Positions 13,901 through 26,400 of a DNA stretch of 64,000 bases are shown here, one piece after another. Source of the DNA: Odontesthes bonariensis (Eukaryota > Chordata > Actinopteri > Atheriniformes > Atherinopsidae); contig NC_134510.1 of NCBI RefSeq assembly GCF_027942865.1, forward strand, positions 9,206,183 to 9,270,182. Reading direction: 5' to 3'. The position numbers and the translations under genes are program-made. Position 1 is the stretch's first letter. The number at the start of each line of letters is the position of its first letter. The notes beneath the pieces were generated by a model. The model saw only the letters and a list, made by a program, of their open reading frames with translations. It had not been told where the DNA came from and ran no database searches.

Positions 13901-16900
13901 TAGATTTTCTTGCCTATTTTACCAGATTTTTCTTCAATAAAGTACATTTTTAATTAAATTGTTGCCCTAAATAAGCCTTTATCAGTGGGAAATGAAAGGA
14001 AAGAGAGCAAGATATATTTACATTTATATATATATTTATATGTTTATATAAACATAGCATTACATAAAGTACTTATCTGTTTGTTTGTTGTCCACCATTT
14101 TGAAGTCTTGACATTTGGCAGTTCCCATATTTGGATAAAAGTTACATATGTCTATAGCTAGGGAGGAAACTATGCACGGCCATATGTCAGTCACAAAGTA
14201 GCCCCACTTTGCAGCATACCTGGGTTTGCTGAACTCTAGATAGAAGGTTTATAAAAATCCTCTAAAAAACATGTTTACATCTTCAGTTTTAAAATGAACC
14301 CTTATAACATAGTGATGGGGTTATTTTTTATAACTTTGGTAAGCTCCCTCAAGAATCCCAAAAGATTTTTTGCAACTGTTTTAAAGGCTCTAAAAAAGAA
14401 ACACGTGTAAAATTGGTGGGGGTTTTTTCCCCGTAACTTTAGTTTGTCTCTGTTATGGACCGGAGATCTGTCCATGGTGTACCCACCTGATGACAGCTGG
14501 GATGGGTTTCAGTTTTAAGTTTTTTTATCAACTCAAGGCGCTCCAGAGATACAGTCCAATTTAAGCCAATTATAATCGAATTAATTGTAATATAACCAAT
14601 AATCCAATCAAATAAAATAAACATCCAAATTCGTCCATTTCACACAATTTAAAAAATAGAAAAGCTAAATAAACCAACAGATTGAAACTTCTCTTTGATT
14701 AAACCCCCTGTTGTTGTCATCATAATGGCAACACTGGTAGAATGATATATATAAAGTCCAAGATATCAGTGTAACATTATCATTGTGGGGTGAAATATAA
14801 CCCTTTTCACATATATTTGGATTTTAAATGGCCAAGCACCTCCTTTTGTTGTATTGTTTTGGCCACCTTAGCAACAGTACCCCTTGTTAGATTCGATTGA
14901 AAATATGCTTCACAAGTGTATCATAACATTTTCCTGCTCAGTGTTTGGGGAATCAGCTTTTACTGTAACTGTCACTATCCAATAGAAAAGCGTAATGGTT
15001 GATCTGAGGAGTTGTAGCACTATCATCACTTTTTAAACCAAGTTAGAAAGTTTGCTGGAAGAAGCTCAGCATAATGAGTCTTATTAATTTGCTTTGTTTG
15101 ACGAGTATACCTCTTGGATGTGTAATATTGCATAATGTGCATACATTATTTTGGGAGCTATGTTTTGTTCATGACCGCTGGGATAGGCTGCAGCCCCCCG
15201 CGACTCGACAGTTGGATTAAGCGGGTACAGAAAAGGGATGGATGGATGGATGTTTTGTTCATGTTTCTGTTAGCAGGGTGTTTTGTCTGTCAAGGGACCA
15301 CAGGAATTAGTAGCTATTATCTGGTGTGGTGCATCAGACGGTAACGTTTATGTCTAAACAGTATGCTATTCCTTTTACCCTTTGATGATCATTTTTGTAT
15401 TCTGAAAGTTTTTCTTAACAGTGTTCTCTTTAGTTCCATTTACTCTCTGTACTGCTGTTTTCTTTTACTGAACAACGGGGGCATTTTTTATGACCCAGAG
15501 GTAGCCAGGACCCACTCACACTGCAGTGAAAAGTGCAGAAAGATGGCTGTTTGTGTCCTGAATGAGAAACACTAGGTCCGGTGTGTTAAATCTGCTGTTG
15601 CCGGGGTCACCGGTCTGTGTGTCTATGCGTGGTCCAGTTGTAATACTCCCGTTTTGTTCGAAAGCCAAGATGCTGGAGTTCACAAAGTGTAAATATCTTT
15701 TCGAGGGTCAATACTAGGGTTTGGCTAAGGATAAGATTAAGAGTTAAGGTAAGGGTTTTGGGTTTAGGGAATATGTTACGTCCCTACATGACTATGAGTA
15801 TGTGTGTGTTGTTACAGGAGGAGTTCTGTTTCCCAGTGGAGTGTCTGTCTCTGACGGTGGAGGAAGTGATGCACATCAGACAGGTGCTGGTGAAAGCTGA
15901 GCTGGAGAAATTCCAGCAGTACAAAGAAGTCTACAATGCTTTGAAGAAGGGAAAGGTAATATGTTTTTCTCACTTACAACACTGACACTGAATGAGCTGT
16001 GTTCTATCTTTCTTTTCTTCACCATGAGCGAAAGAGCATATTAACTTTCTCCTGGGGGAAATTGCCTCTTGATGCTAATCAGTCACATATGGTTTTCAGT
16101 AGTTTTTCAACTAATATCGTCAACTTTTTATTGCAGCTTTGCTTCAGTTGTCGAACCAAAAGGTTTTCCTTTTTCACCTGGTCCTACATCTGCCAGTTCT
16201 GCAAAAAGTAAAACACCTCAAATTATCATTCTCACGTTTCGCATTATTTGTTTCCTGTTTTGTATAGAAGTGTTATATTAGATACTATGACGGCTTTCAT
16301 TCACCTTCCTCTCTGTTTTATCTTCCAATCACCTTTTTGCAGGCCTGTGTGTTCACAATGCTGCAAAAAGGTACGTCTGATCGGATAAACCAGCCAAATC
16401 AGCTTCCTGTGCAACGGGAAAATTAGCTTAATCTTTGTTCTGGTAATAACAACAGGTCCCTGTTAAAAAGATCAAATTTCCCTTTTAGAAAGCAAAGATA
16501 AACACGTCATAGTCAAGTGAGTTTTGACCAGTGTTAAAAGTAATCAGTAAAAGCATTAGTACAATCACAGTTTTGTCCAGTTTCTAGATTTAAAATCCTT
16601 ATATAAACAATAACCCCTTAGCCTCTTTTTGTTATGTACACACATATTGAAAGATCATTTGTCTCTGCATTCTTTTTCAGTAACTATTACTCTGCCTCCT
16701 ATTAACATTCATACCATCCTTCTGTAACAGATGCGGCTGCCATCCAAACCTTATTCTAGTCTGCCCATCTATTCCATTGGCTCGACCAACACTCTCCCCA
16801 GAGATAGAATAAATGCCATGGCTACTGTAGAAGGAGTCTCTGAGGCTGCAGGACCGGGGCCTTTAATGACAGAAGGAGGGGCCGCTGCGCCCCCCACTTT

Positions 16901-17950
16901 GAAAGAATCTAGAAAAGCGGCATCTAAAGGATCTGGAAAAGCCACGGGAGCAGCAGCATCTCCTAAAGCTGACAAATCCTCCGGGAGCCCACAGCGCCAC
17001 GGCATTCACAAGACCATGTCCAAGTAAGAGCTATGAGCAGCATTATTTGTTTTGTTTGTCCTCATTTCAACAAAGCATGTTGAGATTTGAGTCAAAGGAA
17101 AAAAAAGAGAGGAATAAACAGAGGTTAAAATATGCCACAAATGCTGCAGTTTTAAAGCAGAGAATCAGATGCAGAATGTGTTCCTCATCACAGACTGCAA
17201 TACTGAAGCATAAAACATGTTTAAAAAAAACAGAGCACAGCTCTCAGTTCTGTTAGCCGCGTCTTTGATTCAACACGTCCACCTCACACAGCACTCTTCC
17301 AGTTTGATGCTTCCAACTATAAATTACTGACATCTAGTGGACAAGGTTATAACTACCAGACCAGTAGGTAGTAAGCTGCCTGCTGTCCACATTGCTTTGT
17401 CATGTGTCCTAGACATGCCAATCTTCCTATTGTGTTAAGAGAGAAAAATTAGGAAATGGTTTCAATTTTTCTCATTCAGTTCTCATTCTTTTATTTTGCA
17501 CAAAAAATAAAAGTAAAAGTACGGTCACAGGTGGAATCCCTTGAGGAAAAACAGTTGAACTTTGAGTTTGCGCTTTGGTGAACTGATGCTTTAAATAATT
17601 TAAGACCAACTGTGATGAGCACAAGCTCACAAGCTCAAGCCTGTTGCAAGTTGTTAGTATAAAAACAAGCCCACCATGACAACTTTGACTTGTTTCACAG
17701 GCTTTCGAAGCATGGCTCTTTAAAGTCTCACGATGAACTGGAGCTTCCCCCGGAGCTGACGGAGGACTGGGCCACCATGGAGGTGTGCGTTGACTGCAAG
17801 AAGTTCATCTGTGACATAATCGCCTCCAGCAAGCACAGCCTGTCACTGGCCACCAAGAGGGCTCGCTTAAAACGCAAGACACAGTCCTTCTACTCTCCTA
17901 AAGGACGGGAGGAGTACAGGCCGTCTGAACGAACAATCAACGAAATCTGA
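1917..17950 (+). CDS. spire1: Spire-type actin nucleator (SPIRE1), 3' part; KIND domain outside window
   Basis: Nucleates unbranched actin filaments with formins and acts in vesicle transport. Coding exons, joined in phase: 1917-1991, 2307-2471, 4685-4771, 5274-5403, 5977-6018, 12186-12349, 12457-12550, 12781-12923, optional 13413-13589, 15818-15955, 16137-16207, 16343-16370, 16731-17023, 17701-17950. Without the optional exon this is 560 codons including stop. Exons 2-4 encode the four actin-binding WH2 repeats (cores [49 protein letters not shown]). A conserved linker [13 protein letters not shown] follows. The Spir-box ([20 protein letters not shown]) leads into a FYVE-like zinc finger with Cys pairs CFSC, CQFC, CSQCC and CVDC. 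The C terminus ends SERTINEI, as in SPIRE1 rather than SPIRE2 from memory. Exon 16731-17023 is longer than I recall for the mammalian gene and is Ala/Gly/Ser-rich. The N-terminal KIND exons lie left of position 1. spire1a versus spire1b cannot be decided here. Confidence 0.95.
3901..4381. mobile_element. Palindromic MITE in a spire1 intron
   Basis: The whole 480 bp is one imperfect inverted repeat. The left end AAGGGATAGTTCACCTCTTTT is mirrored by the right end; internal blocks such as GACATCCCATACTAG, GTAGTCCGGCTAGTTGGCTG and AAAGCGTTTTGCTTCTCAAA all have reverse-complement partners. The centre is near 4140. It has no coding capacity, so it is a non-autonomous foldback/MITE copy. The family was not determined. 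Confidence 0.85.
6019..12185 (+). other. Large spire1 intron (6.2 kb)
   Basis: AT-rich intronic DNA. The only recognisable content is an interspersed repeat at about 7595-7800 and short purine/pyrimidine runs (for example TCCC repeats at 11637-11661). The open frames at 10392-10745 and 11292-11714 show no domain, conserved-looking composition or splice context. Confidence 0.6.
7595..7800. repeat. Interspersed repeat of a type common in fish genomes
   Basis: GC-richer than its surroundings. It contains the phrase GTGGGCAGCCGATCACAGCGC followed by CCTTGCTCAAGGGCACCTC, which I recognise as a widely dispersed teleost repeat fragment. Overlapping short ORFs here are by-products of the raised GC content. 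The class (SINE or DNA element) is uncertain. Confidence 0.5.
13413..13589 (+). CDS. spire1: Optional spire1 exon, probable mitochondrial-targeting ExonC
   Basis: A 177-nt open exon sits between the exon ending SKKSSKSL and the exon starting [10 protein letters not shown]. It has a pyrimidine-rich acceptor (CCCATTCAG) and a GTTTGC donor. Both flanking introns are phase 0, so including or skipping it keeps the frame. It reads 59 residues from [17 protein letters not shown] to [11 protein letters not shown]: hydrophobic and aromatic stretches plus a basic end. Mammalian SPIRE1 has an alternative exon of about 58 residues at this place, between the WH2 and Spir-box regions, that anchors the Spire1C isoform to mitochondria. 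Match of position, size, phase and hydrophobicity supports the call. The weak donor fits an optional exon. Identity to the mammalian exon was not tested by alignment. Confidence 0.75.
13590..15817 (+). other. spire1 intron with LINE 3'-end fragments
   Basis: Between the optional exon and the Spir-box exon there are two short pieces resembling the 3' ends of L2/CR1-type fish LINEs (about 14455-14515 and 15168-15255). The second ends in GGAT repeats. The rest is AT-rich with no coding signal. Confidence 0.55.
15168..15255 (+). mobile_element. L2/CR1-like LINE 3' tail with GGAT repeats
   Basis: The phrase GCTGGGATAGGCTGCAGCCCC, then a GGATTAAGCGGGTACAGAAAA-type segment, then four ATGG/GGAT units is the usual 3' terminus of teleost L2-like LINEs. 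A related copy lies at about 45125-45240. Only the last ~90 bp is present, the expected result of 5' truncation. Confidence 0.7.
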
Positions 17951-18402
17951 AACTGCTTATGCATATTCAAGTCAGACAGAGCTGTCAGACTAGTTGAATG
18001 AACCTCAGAGATGGGCTTTGTGTGTGTGTGTGTGTTTTAAAAAAAAATTTGTTTAATTTCTTTTGGGCTGTGTTCTGACTACGGTATCGAGCTCCTCCAG
18101 ACGAGAGCATCCTGCAGGTCAGCCAGCTTTTTTAAAACTTTTTTTTTTACATCACTGACATCAAAGTGTATCCTTCTCTTTCTGGCCACAGACATTTGAC
18201 TACAGAGAAGACTGTGGGAAGTCAAAGTGCACTGACTTCCTCCCCTCTGGTGGCACAAGCATGTGGTCCAGCCCAACTCACATTCAACTCAAAGCACAAA
18301 ACTGAAGAGAGAGTGTGTTGCGAACTGAGAGTCACACTCAAGTAAATACAGACTATTAAGCTGTACAGTTTATATGGGTTGTGATTTTTTTTTTTTTTTA
18401 AC

Positions 18403-18409
18403 GTGTGTG

Positions 18410-18462
<53 letters not shown>
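18403..18462. repeat. (GT)n microsatellite in spire1 3' UTR
   Basis: About 25 GT units with two early interruptions (GTGC, GTTT). Confidence 0.95.
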
Positions 18463-18465
<3 letters not shown>

Positions 18466-19909
18466 GTAAAGGATTGATTGAAAAAAAATATTACCCTCTG
18501 TTTTGAATTTTGCTGATGATGCTCAGGGAGACCCTCCCTCCTCAATGCAACAGTCAGCACACCTAAAAGCATGATTCTGCTCTTCTGCAGGAAGGAAAGG
18601 AAAGCACTACCTACATTTTTCTCCTGACAGAAACTGCACCTCAGAGATAAAAAATCCCCAGTTTTTAATGCTGATTAGTGCCAAATAATGCCCACTTTCT
18701 CACACCTGAGTCACGGAAGGTAACGCTATTTCCCTGCTGGATCTTTGCAGTGATAATGCTGCTAAGGTAGCCAACCTGCACTCATTAAAGCCCACATTTA
18801 AAATAAAACAAAGATAAAAAAGACATTGCTCAAAGTTGAAAATATAAAGATAACATGCTTGGATGTTCGTTGTCACAGCAGTTGGTGACTTGCTGGAACA
18901 GATCTCTGTGGGTGGGGTATCAGATCAGAGCGGTTATATTGAATTGGTGAAAACAGATCCAGGATGGGCTGAGCTACTGAGAATTTCTTTTATCTGTAAT
19001 TTGACTATTCCTGACTGGTAATTGTTCATTTCTTCTAAATGCCACACAACTGTTTTATACCACAGGTTCTCTGTTCTAAAATTGGTAGAATCTCTAAACC
19101 TATTCGTTTTCAGAGGCAGTGAGACGCTCCTGAGTGTACAGTCAGTGCTATAGTGATACAAAAGAACACATGTTGGGTGATGCAGATTTGCCTCTCACTG
19201 ATTAACATGAAATATTTTTGCATTTCTAAAATGTATCTTGACATTGATAGATACATAGTTAAAGCTAACTCTTTTATTTTTCTTGACATTAACTTCTTGA
19301 TTTGTGTTTTAATGTTTGCATCCTGTAAAGATTAGTCATAATAAAATGCCTCATTCACAGATTACGAAACCCAGTTCAAAGTATAGGCAGCAAAAAGTAA
19401 CAACTCACTGGTCCTGCTGCTTAATACACCCAGTAAATCTCATCAAAATGCCTTTATGATTTCTGTGCATCATCCAGAGCCTCACTGGCAGGAAGTAAGG
19501 TCTGACAGGCCTGGATGTTTGTAGTATTATTATTTTTTTCTTTATCATATGCCTCATCATCCTTCTGACATATTTCTGCCTTAAAAGTTGCCTTTTATGA
19601 TCACTCATATATTCAGCCATCCACTGTTAACTGTACATACTTTGTTTCTATTAGTTTGTTTATAGATCAGGTGTGTGATGTCTTGAGGAGGACAGCGCTA
19701 ACAGTAATTCTTCATCTCTCAGAGGAGAAACTCCCAGTAACGGTGTGTTCAGGTCAGAAGTAGAGGGGATGAGCTGGACGTCTGCAGGGGAAACCTTGCA
19801 GTGTGACAGACAGCATCGTGCATGTATAACCGTGTAGCTTGTACCCTCAGTCTATGTTACCTTTAATCTGTAACTCCCTGCAAAGAGAGTAACAAATGAT
19901 GAATACAAC

Positions 19910-19915
19910 AATAAA
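19910..19915 (+). terminator. spire1: spire1 polyadenylation signal
   Basis: AATAAA within ACAATAAAGTTAAAT, about 2 kb after the stop codon; first good hexamer in a plausible position. Confidence 0.6.
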
Positions 19916-21779
19916 GTTAAATACAATACCTGACTATTGTCCCATTTCTTGAGTTACGTGTGAGTTAAAGGAAAAATTATGGAAAAAAATCCCTCTGAGG
20001 CTGCCAACAGTATTATGGGGAGCCAAAAAAAAGAGCATGTTTTTGGACTGTGGGAAATGAATGTTCTCAAGGCTCAAGTCAGAGAAAACAGCTATAAGAC
20101 ATCATTCTTTGTTGATTCATCCTCTCCTCTTCAGATTCTGTTTGCGTTCACCAATAAGGGAACTTTAGATGTAATTTGTTGCGCACAAAATATCAAATAT
20201 TCCCTCAACTGAGAATCAAGTGAGCTTTCATCTGACACAGGGTTCTCGTGAAAAGGGTTGATCTTTAGTTAAAGTTCAAATCCACAACAGGGTAAACTAT
20301 TCAGCATATCAAATGGGGAAAAGATGCCATTGAAGCACCGTATCAAAATGATTTAGTGGTCACCAATATTTTTTCTACATCTATAAAATTGATCAACTGA
20401 CCAACTTATAAAGTCCAACTAAAGTAGAAATAAATACGGATTCATAGTTTGTCAGGAAAATGTGTTATCAACCACACAGACCAACATAAATGATGAAAAA
20501 AATTACAATATTTTGGCTACATTCCAACTGTGGACTAAGTTTTAAACATCACTAAATCGTGAATTTTACATTTACATGTCTGATCATGCTCCCACCATGT
20601 AGTCGATGGCCTTGTGGGTTAGGGTTAGGGTTAGACTCGACTCGAGCTTCAATAAACTGTGGCAAAGGAGCATCCATTAATCCTTGCTGTCTCTAGTGTT
20701 TATTTTAAAACTAGCAGCTGAAAAATCAGGCAAGTATTGATGATGATACTTAGCTTTTCTCAATGTGGCTTCGCACAAAATCAATTCACTGTCCATAGTT
20801 ACTCCTCTGAGTTCAGTTCGCAGGAGTAGGGGTTTAGCCCTCTAATCTCTGTGGTGCAGTGTTGGTTCCTCCCTAAATTAAGTGTTGTTTCCCTCAAAGA
20901 CGACGTGTGTTTCCATACTAAGTACATGTGCATACATTATGTGGCTTTTCAATTCACCAAGCGTAAATGTGATTCTCTGTTCTGTGTAGCCCCTCCAACA
21001 TTGGCGGTGCCACCTCAGTATTGCTCACCAATTTAAGTAGGTAGTCCTACTTAAGTAAAAAGCAATAAAATTTCAATTTTTTTTTCTATGTGATTTTGTT
21101 TTGACCTCTAGACACAAGTCCAAAGCATTTTTTATGTTTTCACTAAGTAACTGTGATGCATTTCGGTAATAATGTTATAACTTTTTTTTTCTAAAAAGAC
21201 ACATGTTTACCATTATGTTACCTTTCTTTTAATTACACCTTTTAATAATTTGGGAACTGAAGATATAAATTGCTGGAGTATTGAATGAGGAACCTTGAGA
21301 CTGCTCAACAGTCTGTGGTTGTTGTCTGCTGTATATATGTCTATGGTCTGCTGGTTGTCCTGGTCATCATACACATTTTCCGTGGAAGACCACACTGGAC
21401 TGGAGGCAGACGTTCCACTAAGTTCATCCCAACGTCAGACTACAACTACAAAGTACTCATAGCCTTGTATCTTCAGTGTTTTCCTTTTTATGTAAAAATT
21501 ACGATAAAGTTTTGACCAAAAAAAGAGTGGGGGCAGAGCTCCGTTACCATGGAGATATATACAGTATCACTTCCGGTCAAAGTCGCTGTCTTGTTTCTTT
21601 CGAAGGATAGGCTAATTGTTTTTTTATTCGGGCCGAGACCAACTGTTTCGAAGAGGACTGATGTGAGTGACTGTCGTTAACTTTTAGAACTGAAATCCAC
21701 TGTTTTCCCCCTAACATGACACGGACACTTAGCTTGTAGCATGCGGGGCTGAGAGGGGCAGTTGAGAAGGTGTACACCT

Positions 21780-22430
21780 ACAATTGGCTCATTAACGACC
21801 GCCTGAGTGATGTCACTCAGTGGGTCTACGTGATGACATTAATTCGATTATAGCTATAGTTGGATTATGCTCCTTATTTGCGCAATGATCCAAGTATACA
21901 TGGCGGTGAATAAATGGAATCATTGCCACAAAGCATGTCATACCCCGGTACAATAGGTGGCGCTGTACCCATTACAACTATTGCTAATATAGCCACTTCC
22001 GGTTGACCTCTTCACCACCACCAACAACTACAAACTCAGGCATTCGAGAAAGATGTCGAACAAAGAGCAATATGAAACTGCGTCCCTCTACATTTCGTTT
22101 GTGATGAGCATGCTTATTGCACAACGGCGCATTCTCCATCACATTGTTGCGGTTCATGACCCCGGGAAAAAATCTTGAGAATGCACAGAACTTAAAATCC
22201 CATTCACCATGTGCTTCACCGTCTATAAGCACGTTAAGTGTGACTATCAACCGAGTTATCTCGGGGTCTTAATCCAACTGCGAGTAACTCGATCTGGTCC
22301 AATTTTTAGTCAAACTAAGGTGTATACATGAACTTAATAACTCAGTCTTATTGTAATTTAGCCATTAATCCGATTCTTTACAGTACCATGTAACCCCACT
22401 GAGTCATCACGCAGGTTTTAGAATGTTAGG
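21780..22430. mobile_element. Probable degenerate TIR DNA transposon
   Basis: Both ends have related motifs in opposite orientation: CACTCAGTGGG...CGTGATGAC near 21810-21836 against CCCCACTGAGTCATCACG near 22395-22416. Further inside, ATTCGATTATA and GTATACATG on the left are matched by ATTAATCCGATTCTT and TGTATACATG on the right. It is non-coding. The repeats are imperfect and the exact ends were not fixed. Confidence 0.45.
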
Positions 22431-23068
22431 ATCAATGTACCCGGGAGAAAAATAGTTTTTCTTTGTCGTATTTGAAATACATTCACATTTTCAATAGGAT
22501 ATTGCCAATTGTACTGACCAAAGCGTGTACCATCCAGAAATATATGAGAAGTCTGCTCATGTCATGCATTTTTCATAACAACACTTTTTACACACTTAAA
22601 TAATTACTCTAGTTCATTTTATTGAAATACATTCAAAGAAAGTATAGTTTAGGTATAAGTTATTTGCTTTCACCAAAGTGTGTTCATTTAAAGTTTTAGT
22701 TTAATATGTTTTTGTATGTTTTAAGATTGAATTCTGTGAATTATTATCATTGTAACAAATTAAATAATATATTTATGTTGTGATATATGTTGAATTATAT
22801 TTGACTGTAACTTTAAGTACACTTTTATTTCAGCCCATAAAGTAATAACAAAGTATATTGTTAAGTTACTATTAAGTGCTAATTATTATTAGAAATGTTC
22901 GAAAAGTAGGATTGAGGATAGTATTAACGGAATAAGAACCTATTATTGGCATATTGCCTTTATATTGGTGGCACATACATTTCTTGTTATAGTTCCATAA
23001 AAAAGTAAGTAAACTTTATATGTATCAATCAAGCATGTTAATGCACAACCATGTATTAAAGGGTACTA

Positions 23069-23245
23069 AATATAAATCAAATCAAACTTTATAGCACTTT
23101 TTATACAAAAGCAGCACAAAGTGCTTTACATAAAAAAACAATACATACATAAACTCACACACTCATCTAAGTTTAAGAACACACATCTGATCATACTCTC
23201 TTTTTCATACACAACATCACACTGACAACCACACCGCACACACAC

Positions 23246-23302
<57 letters not shown>

Positions 23303-23405
23303 TACTGTTCTGTGTAGCAACGTTGTTTCGTTTCACTGTGTACTGTACACCACTGTATATGGTTAAAATGACAGTAAAAACCACTTGACTTGACTTGACT
23401 TGACA
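23069..23405. mobile_element. Retroposon-like tail with (TA)n and (ACTTG)n
   Basis: It starts with TTTATAGCACTTTTTATACAA...CAAAGTGCTTTAC, a phrase common at fish retroposon ends. It continues through a 50-bp TA run (23250-23299) and ends in repeated ACTTG units at about 23382-23404. It may be two adjacent inserts. The family was not determined. Confidence 0.5.
23250..23299. repeat. (TA)n microsatellite
   Basis: About 25 uninterrupted TA units after a CA run. Confidence 0.95.
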
Positions 23406-23469
23406 CATACTTACACCTTTAGTTTTCACTAGGGTAATATATATATAGCTGTATGTTGTCGTCCCCAGG

Positions 23470-26400
23470 ATGTCTTTATCCCAGGTTCAGACTCTCAGAG
23501 TAGCAGCTGTAATAGAGGACTGTGTGCATCAGTTGGACATACTGGGACACACCCTGACAGCACAGATCAACAAGGAACAGCACACAGCACCTGGAGAGGT
23601 GACTCACTGCATCATCATCTGAACTTCCCTGAAAAAGCTGTTTGTTGCTATTGATCTGACCCTCACTAATTATTTCCTTCACCGTGTTTGTTTCCTGTTC
23701 CTGAACATGGGAATGCTCTGATTTACATTGACTGTTGTGTGTAGGAGAAAGCCAGGCTGATCAAGCTGACTAAAGACTGGTGAGTCGCTCCAGAACAGCA
23801 AATGAATGAATAAATAAGCAAACAAGTAAATAAATGAAATGAAAAGTAAGTAATATTGTAAGCCTGGCCAGGAGAGAAGTGAAGAAAATGATATGGCGCT
23901 TAGCTAAGGTGAGGCGTTCATTAACTTCCTCAATAGTGTCTAAAGCCCTATTCGGACGGGACTAGTTCAATGAGGGGACGTATGGTAATGTTGGTTAACC
24001 AGACGACGCCAGGGACAAGAAATGACCAATTCGGACGGGACAAGAAATCCCTGTAATATTCATCTAACATGGGAGGAGTTTTCTTGAATATAAAGCATTC
24101 TGCTCCAAAATTATTGGATACAAACGCAGAAGACTTTTTTGTTTGTTTACCTGAATGATAAGTATTACTAAAACGTATTGTACAATATAACAGAACAGAA
24201 GATTTATTCATTTTTGACCTTAATGTAAAGTACTGTTCACCAAAGTTTTGTTCAGGATACTTATTTTACCTGAATGTAAAGTATAGTTTAAAAAAAGGAT
24301 TGCACAACGAAACTTAAGTGTCATTTTCTATTTTACACCTAATTGTTTCTCTCTTTAAAAGGATGTGACGACATATTCCGTACTTATTACCGAAGGTCGC
24401 ATTCGCACTGGATTAGTATTACCTATGGTAGATACTCCGGACCGTTTCACAGGAGGTAGAATTCTCGGCAAAGTTTACCGACATACTCCGCTATCTTTAC
24501 TGACATGGCGCGTTCGGACGGGACTAGATTTCCCGGTTATTATTACTTTACCCCAGGTCCCCCCATTAAACTAGTCCCGTCCGAATAGGGCTAAAGAGAG
24601 CAAGCAGAGGGTTTGGTTTCAGGTCCATACCCACAGGTATTGGAAGGTTTGGAAGACCCCTCGCCAGACCTTTGCTAAACCGGAACCGAAGGAGGCCTCA
24701 GAACTGCCACAACTATCATTGTAGGAACTAAAATCTGAATATATGATATAGCCCAGCTTGTGAGACATGTGAGCTCTGTGAATAACCTTAAGTTGCAGCG
24801 AGGAGTGATGAGTACACAGTGACCAGATCGAGAATTGAATCCTGTATATAATCCAGTGTAGAGAGATTGAGGTCTCTTTCCCAAGCGGCTATTTTTCTGT
24901 CAGAGAGAGCTGGTTTGGTGCTACTCAGTTTGTTGTAAACTGAGGAGATCAAATCTTTGTCAGATGGGTGTCATCTAAAAAAGAATCATCAACTAAGATG
25001 GCAGCAGGAGCCTCTGGAAAATTTAGGAGTTAAGTTTAAAGAAAATGTCAGATTTTAAGTCTCTAAAAATTGAGTACATTTGATTTTGGGTAAATCTCCC
25101 AGAGAGCTGTTCAAGCGTCACCGTTTAAAATGTCATTTTCTGTCTCTGCAAGTCAATTCATCTCGCAGCAGATGGCCCAGCTGCATTTTCAGCTGGACGA
25201 GAGGCAGAGTTTCAGCTCTCTGCAACAGGTTGTGGAGAGAGAGGAACAGAAAAGCAAAGATGAAGAGAACAGAAAGTTTGTCCTTGCATTTTTTGCAAAT
25301 GATAATAATCGCGACCTTAATCTCAAAAAGGAGAGTGTAATTGTACAGTGTGTGGTGTTTTTTTGTTTGTTTTTTTTATCCATCCAGAAAGGCAAAGACA
25401 GAGCTCGAACAGAGTCTAAAGAAACAGCAACAAGAGATCCAAGAAAAAAAAGAGAAGCTGAATGTAAGAAATTAAGAGTTTTTATGTGTCTCTAAGAATT
25501 GCTGTTGGGGCAAACAAAAGTCAACATGTTCATTATGGGGCCTCAACTCTTCCAATGCTCTCACCCCCTCAGGACATGTCCACACTAAGGGCTCAGCTGA
25601 AGGAAGTAATTGCCCTCAGGAAGATGACTGTGAAGCCCAAGACTGTCCCAAAGCCAGTGCAGAAAGAGAACTGCAAGCCTGAGAAACTGCTGGAAGACCA
25701 GCTGGAGGTACGTCAGCCCCACGTGTTCTAGGCATGTCAGGTTCTCTGCAAGTAAATGTTTTCTGCCGCCTTCTTTCTCAGTTACTGGAGATAGAGCTGA
25801 AAGAGGAGAAGAGAAGTCACGAAGTGTCTGAACGATTCCTGCTAAATCAGCACACGGTTGGTATGGCAACATTATCACGGACATTAGATACTGTTATGCA
25901 ATTGCTTAGATGTTGTAATTACAAAGTAAAATCAAATTGAAATAAATGAAGAATATATTCTGAATTATAATAGAATTATTAGTGTCATTTTTTCAGTCAT
26001 TCATCAAAAAAGATTAGATAAAAGATTAGTTTATTTTAGTTTTTGTGGATTACAGTGAACGTGCAATTCGTATGCAGTTTATTTAAAATCGTGTCAACTG
26101 ACAATTGGGAACAAGTTCCAGATCAAATTTGCAACATGTCATCATAAAAATCTGGAAAGTTCGACCAGAATTGTGGATGAGCAGCCAGGGAAGCAGTGGT
26201 GACAGAGACGGGACTAATATGCATATTCACAGATACTTAATAAATTAGGCAATATGGTGTTAGATGTAAGTCATCCATAGGCCTGACAGGTTTATCTTTG
26301 TGGGGGAGGAGAAACTCCTTAATAACTAGTTGATTTTCATAATTAGTGCTGAGTTGTTTGAACCTTGAAAAAGGACAGACAGTTCAAGAGCCTCAGAAGT

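Larger units (their letters stand above)
17951..19935 (+). other. spire1: spire1 3' untranslated region
   Basis: It runs from the TGA at 17948-17950 to an AATAAA hexamer at 19910-19915, giving a 3' UTR of about 2 kb. It contains a long GT microsatellite at about 18403-18462. No other gene is supported; the - strand ORF at 18222-18572 is driven by the microsatellite. Confidence 0.7.
19936..23469. other. Intergenic region between spire1 and iqcg
   Basis: No convincing coding exon. It contains three short TTAGGG-like units at about 20617-20633, a probable TIR element at about 21780-22430, and a retroposon-like tail with a TA microsatellite at about 23069-23405. The hydrophobic ORF at 21285-21515 is not supported by splice context or a recognisable family. 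Confidence 0.6.

Noticed and set aside
18222-18572. 116-residue minus-strand ORF
   Set aside because: Its His/Thr-rich centre is the translated GT microsatellite in the spire1 3' UTR.
20617-20633. Telomere-like TTAGGG units
   Set aside because: Under three units; GGTTAG runs this short are common by chance and do not indicate a fusion site.
21285-21515. Hydrophobic 76-residue ORF that could be a small membrane protein
   Set aside because: No promoter, splice or family evidence; sits in repeat-rich intergenic DNA.
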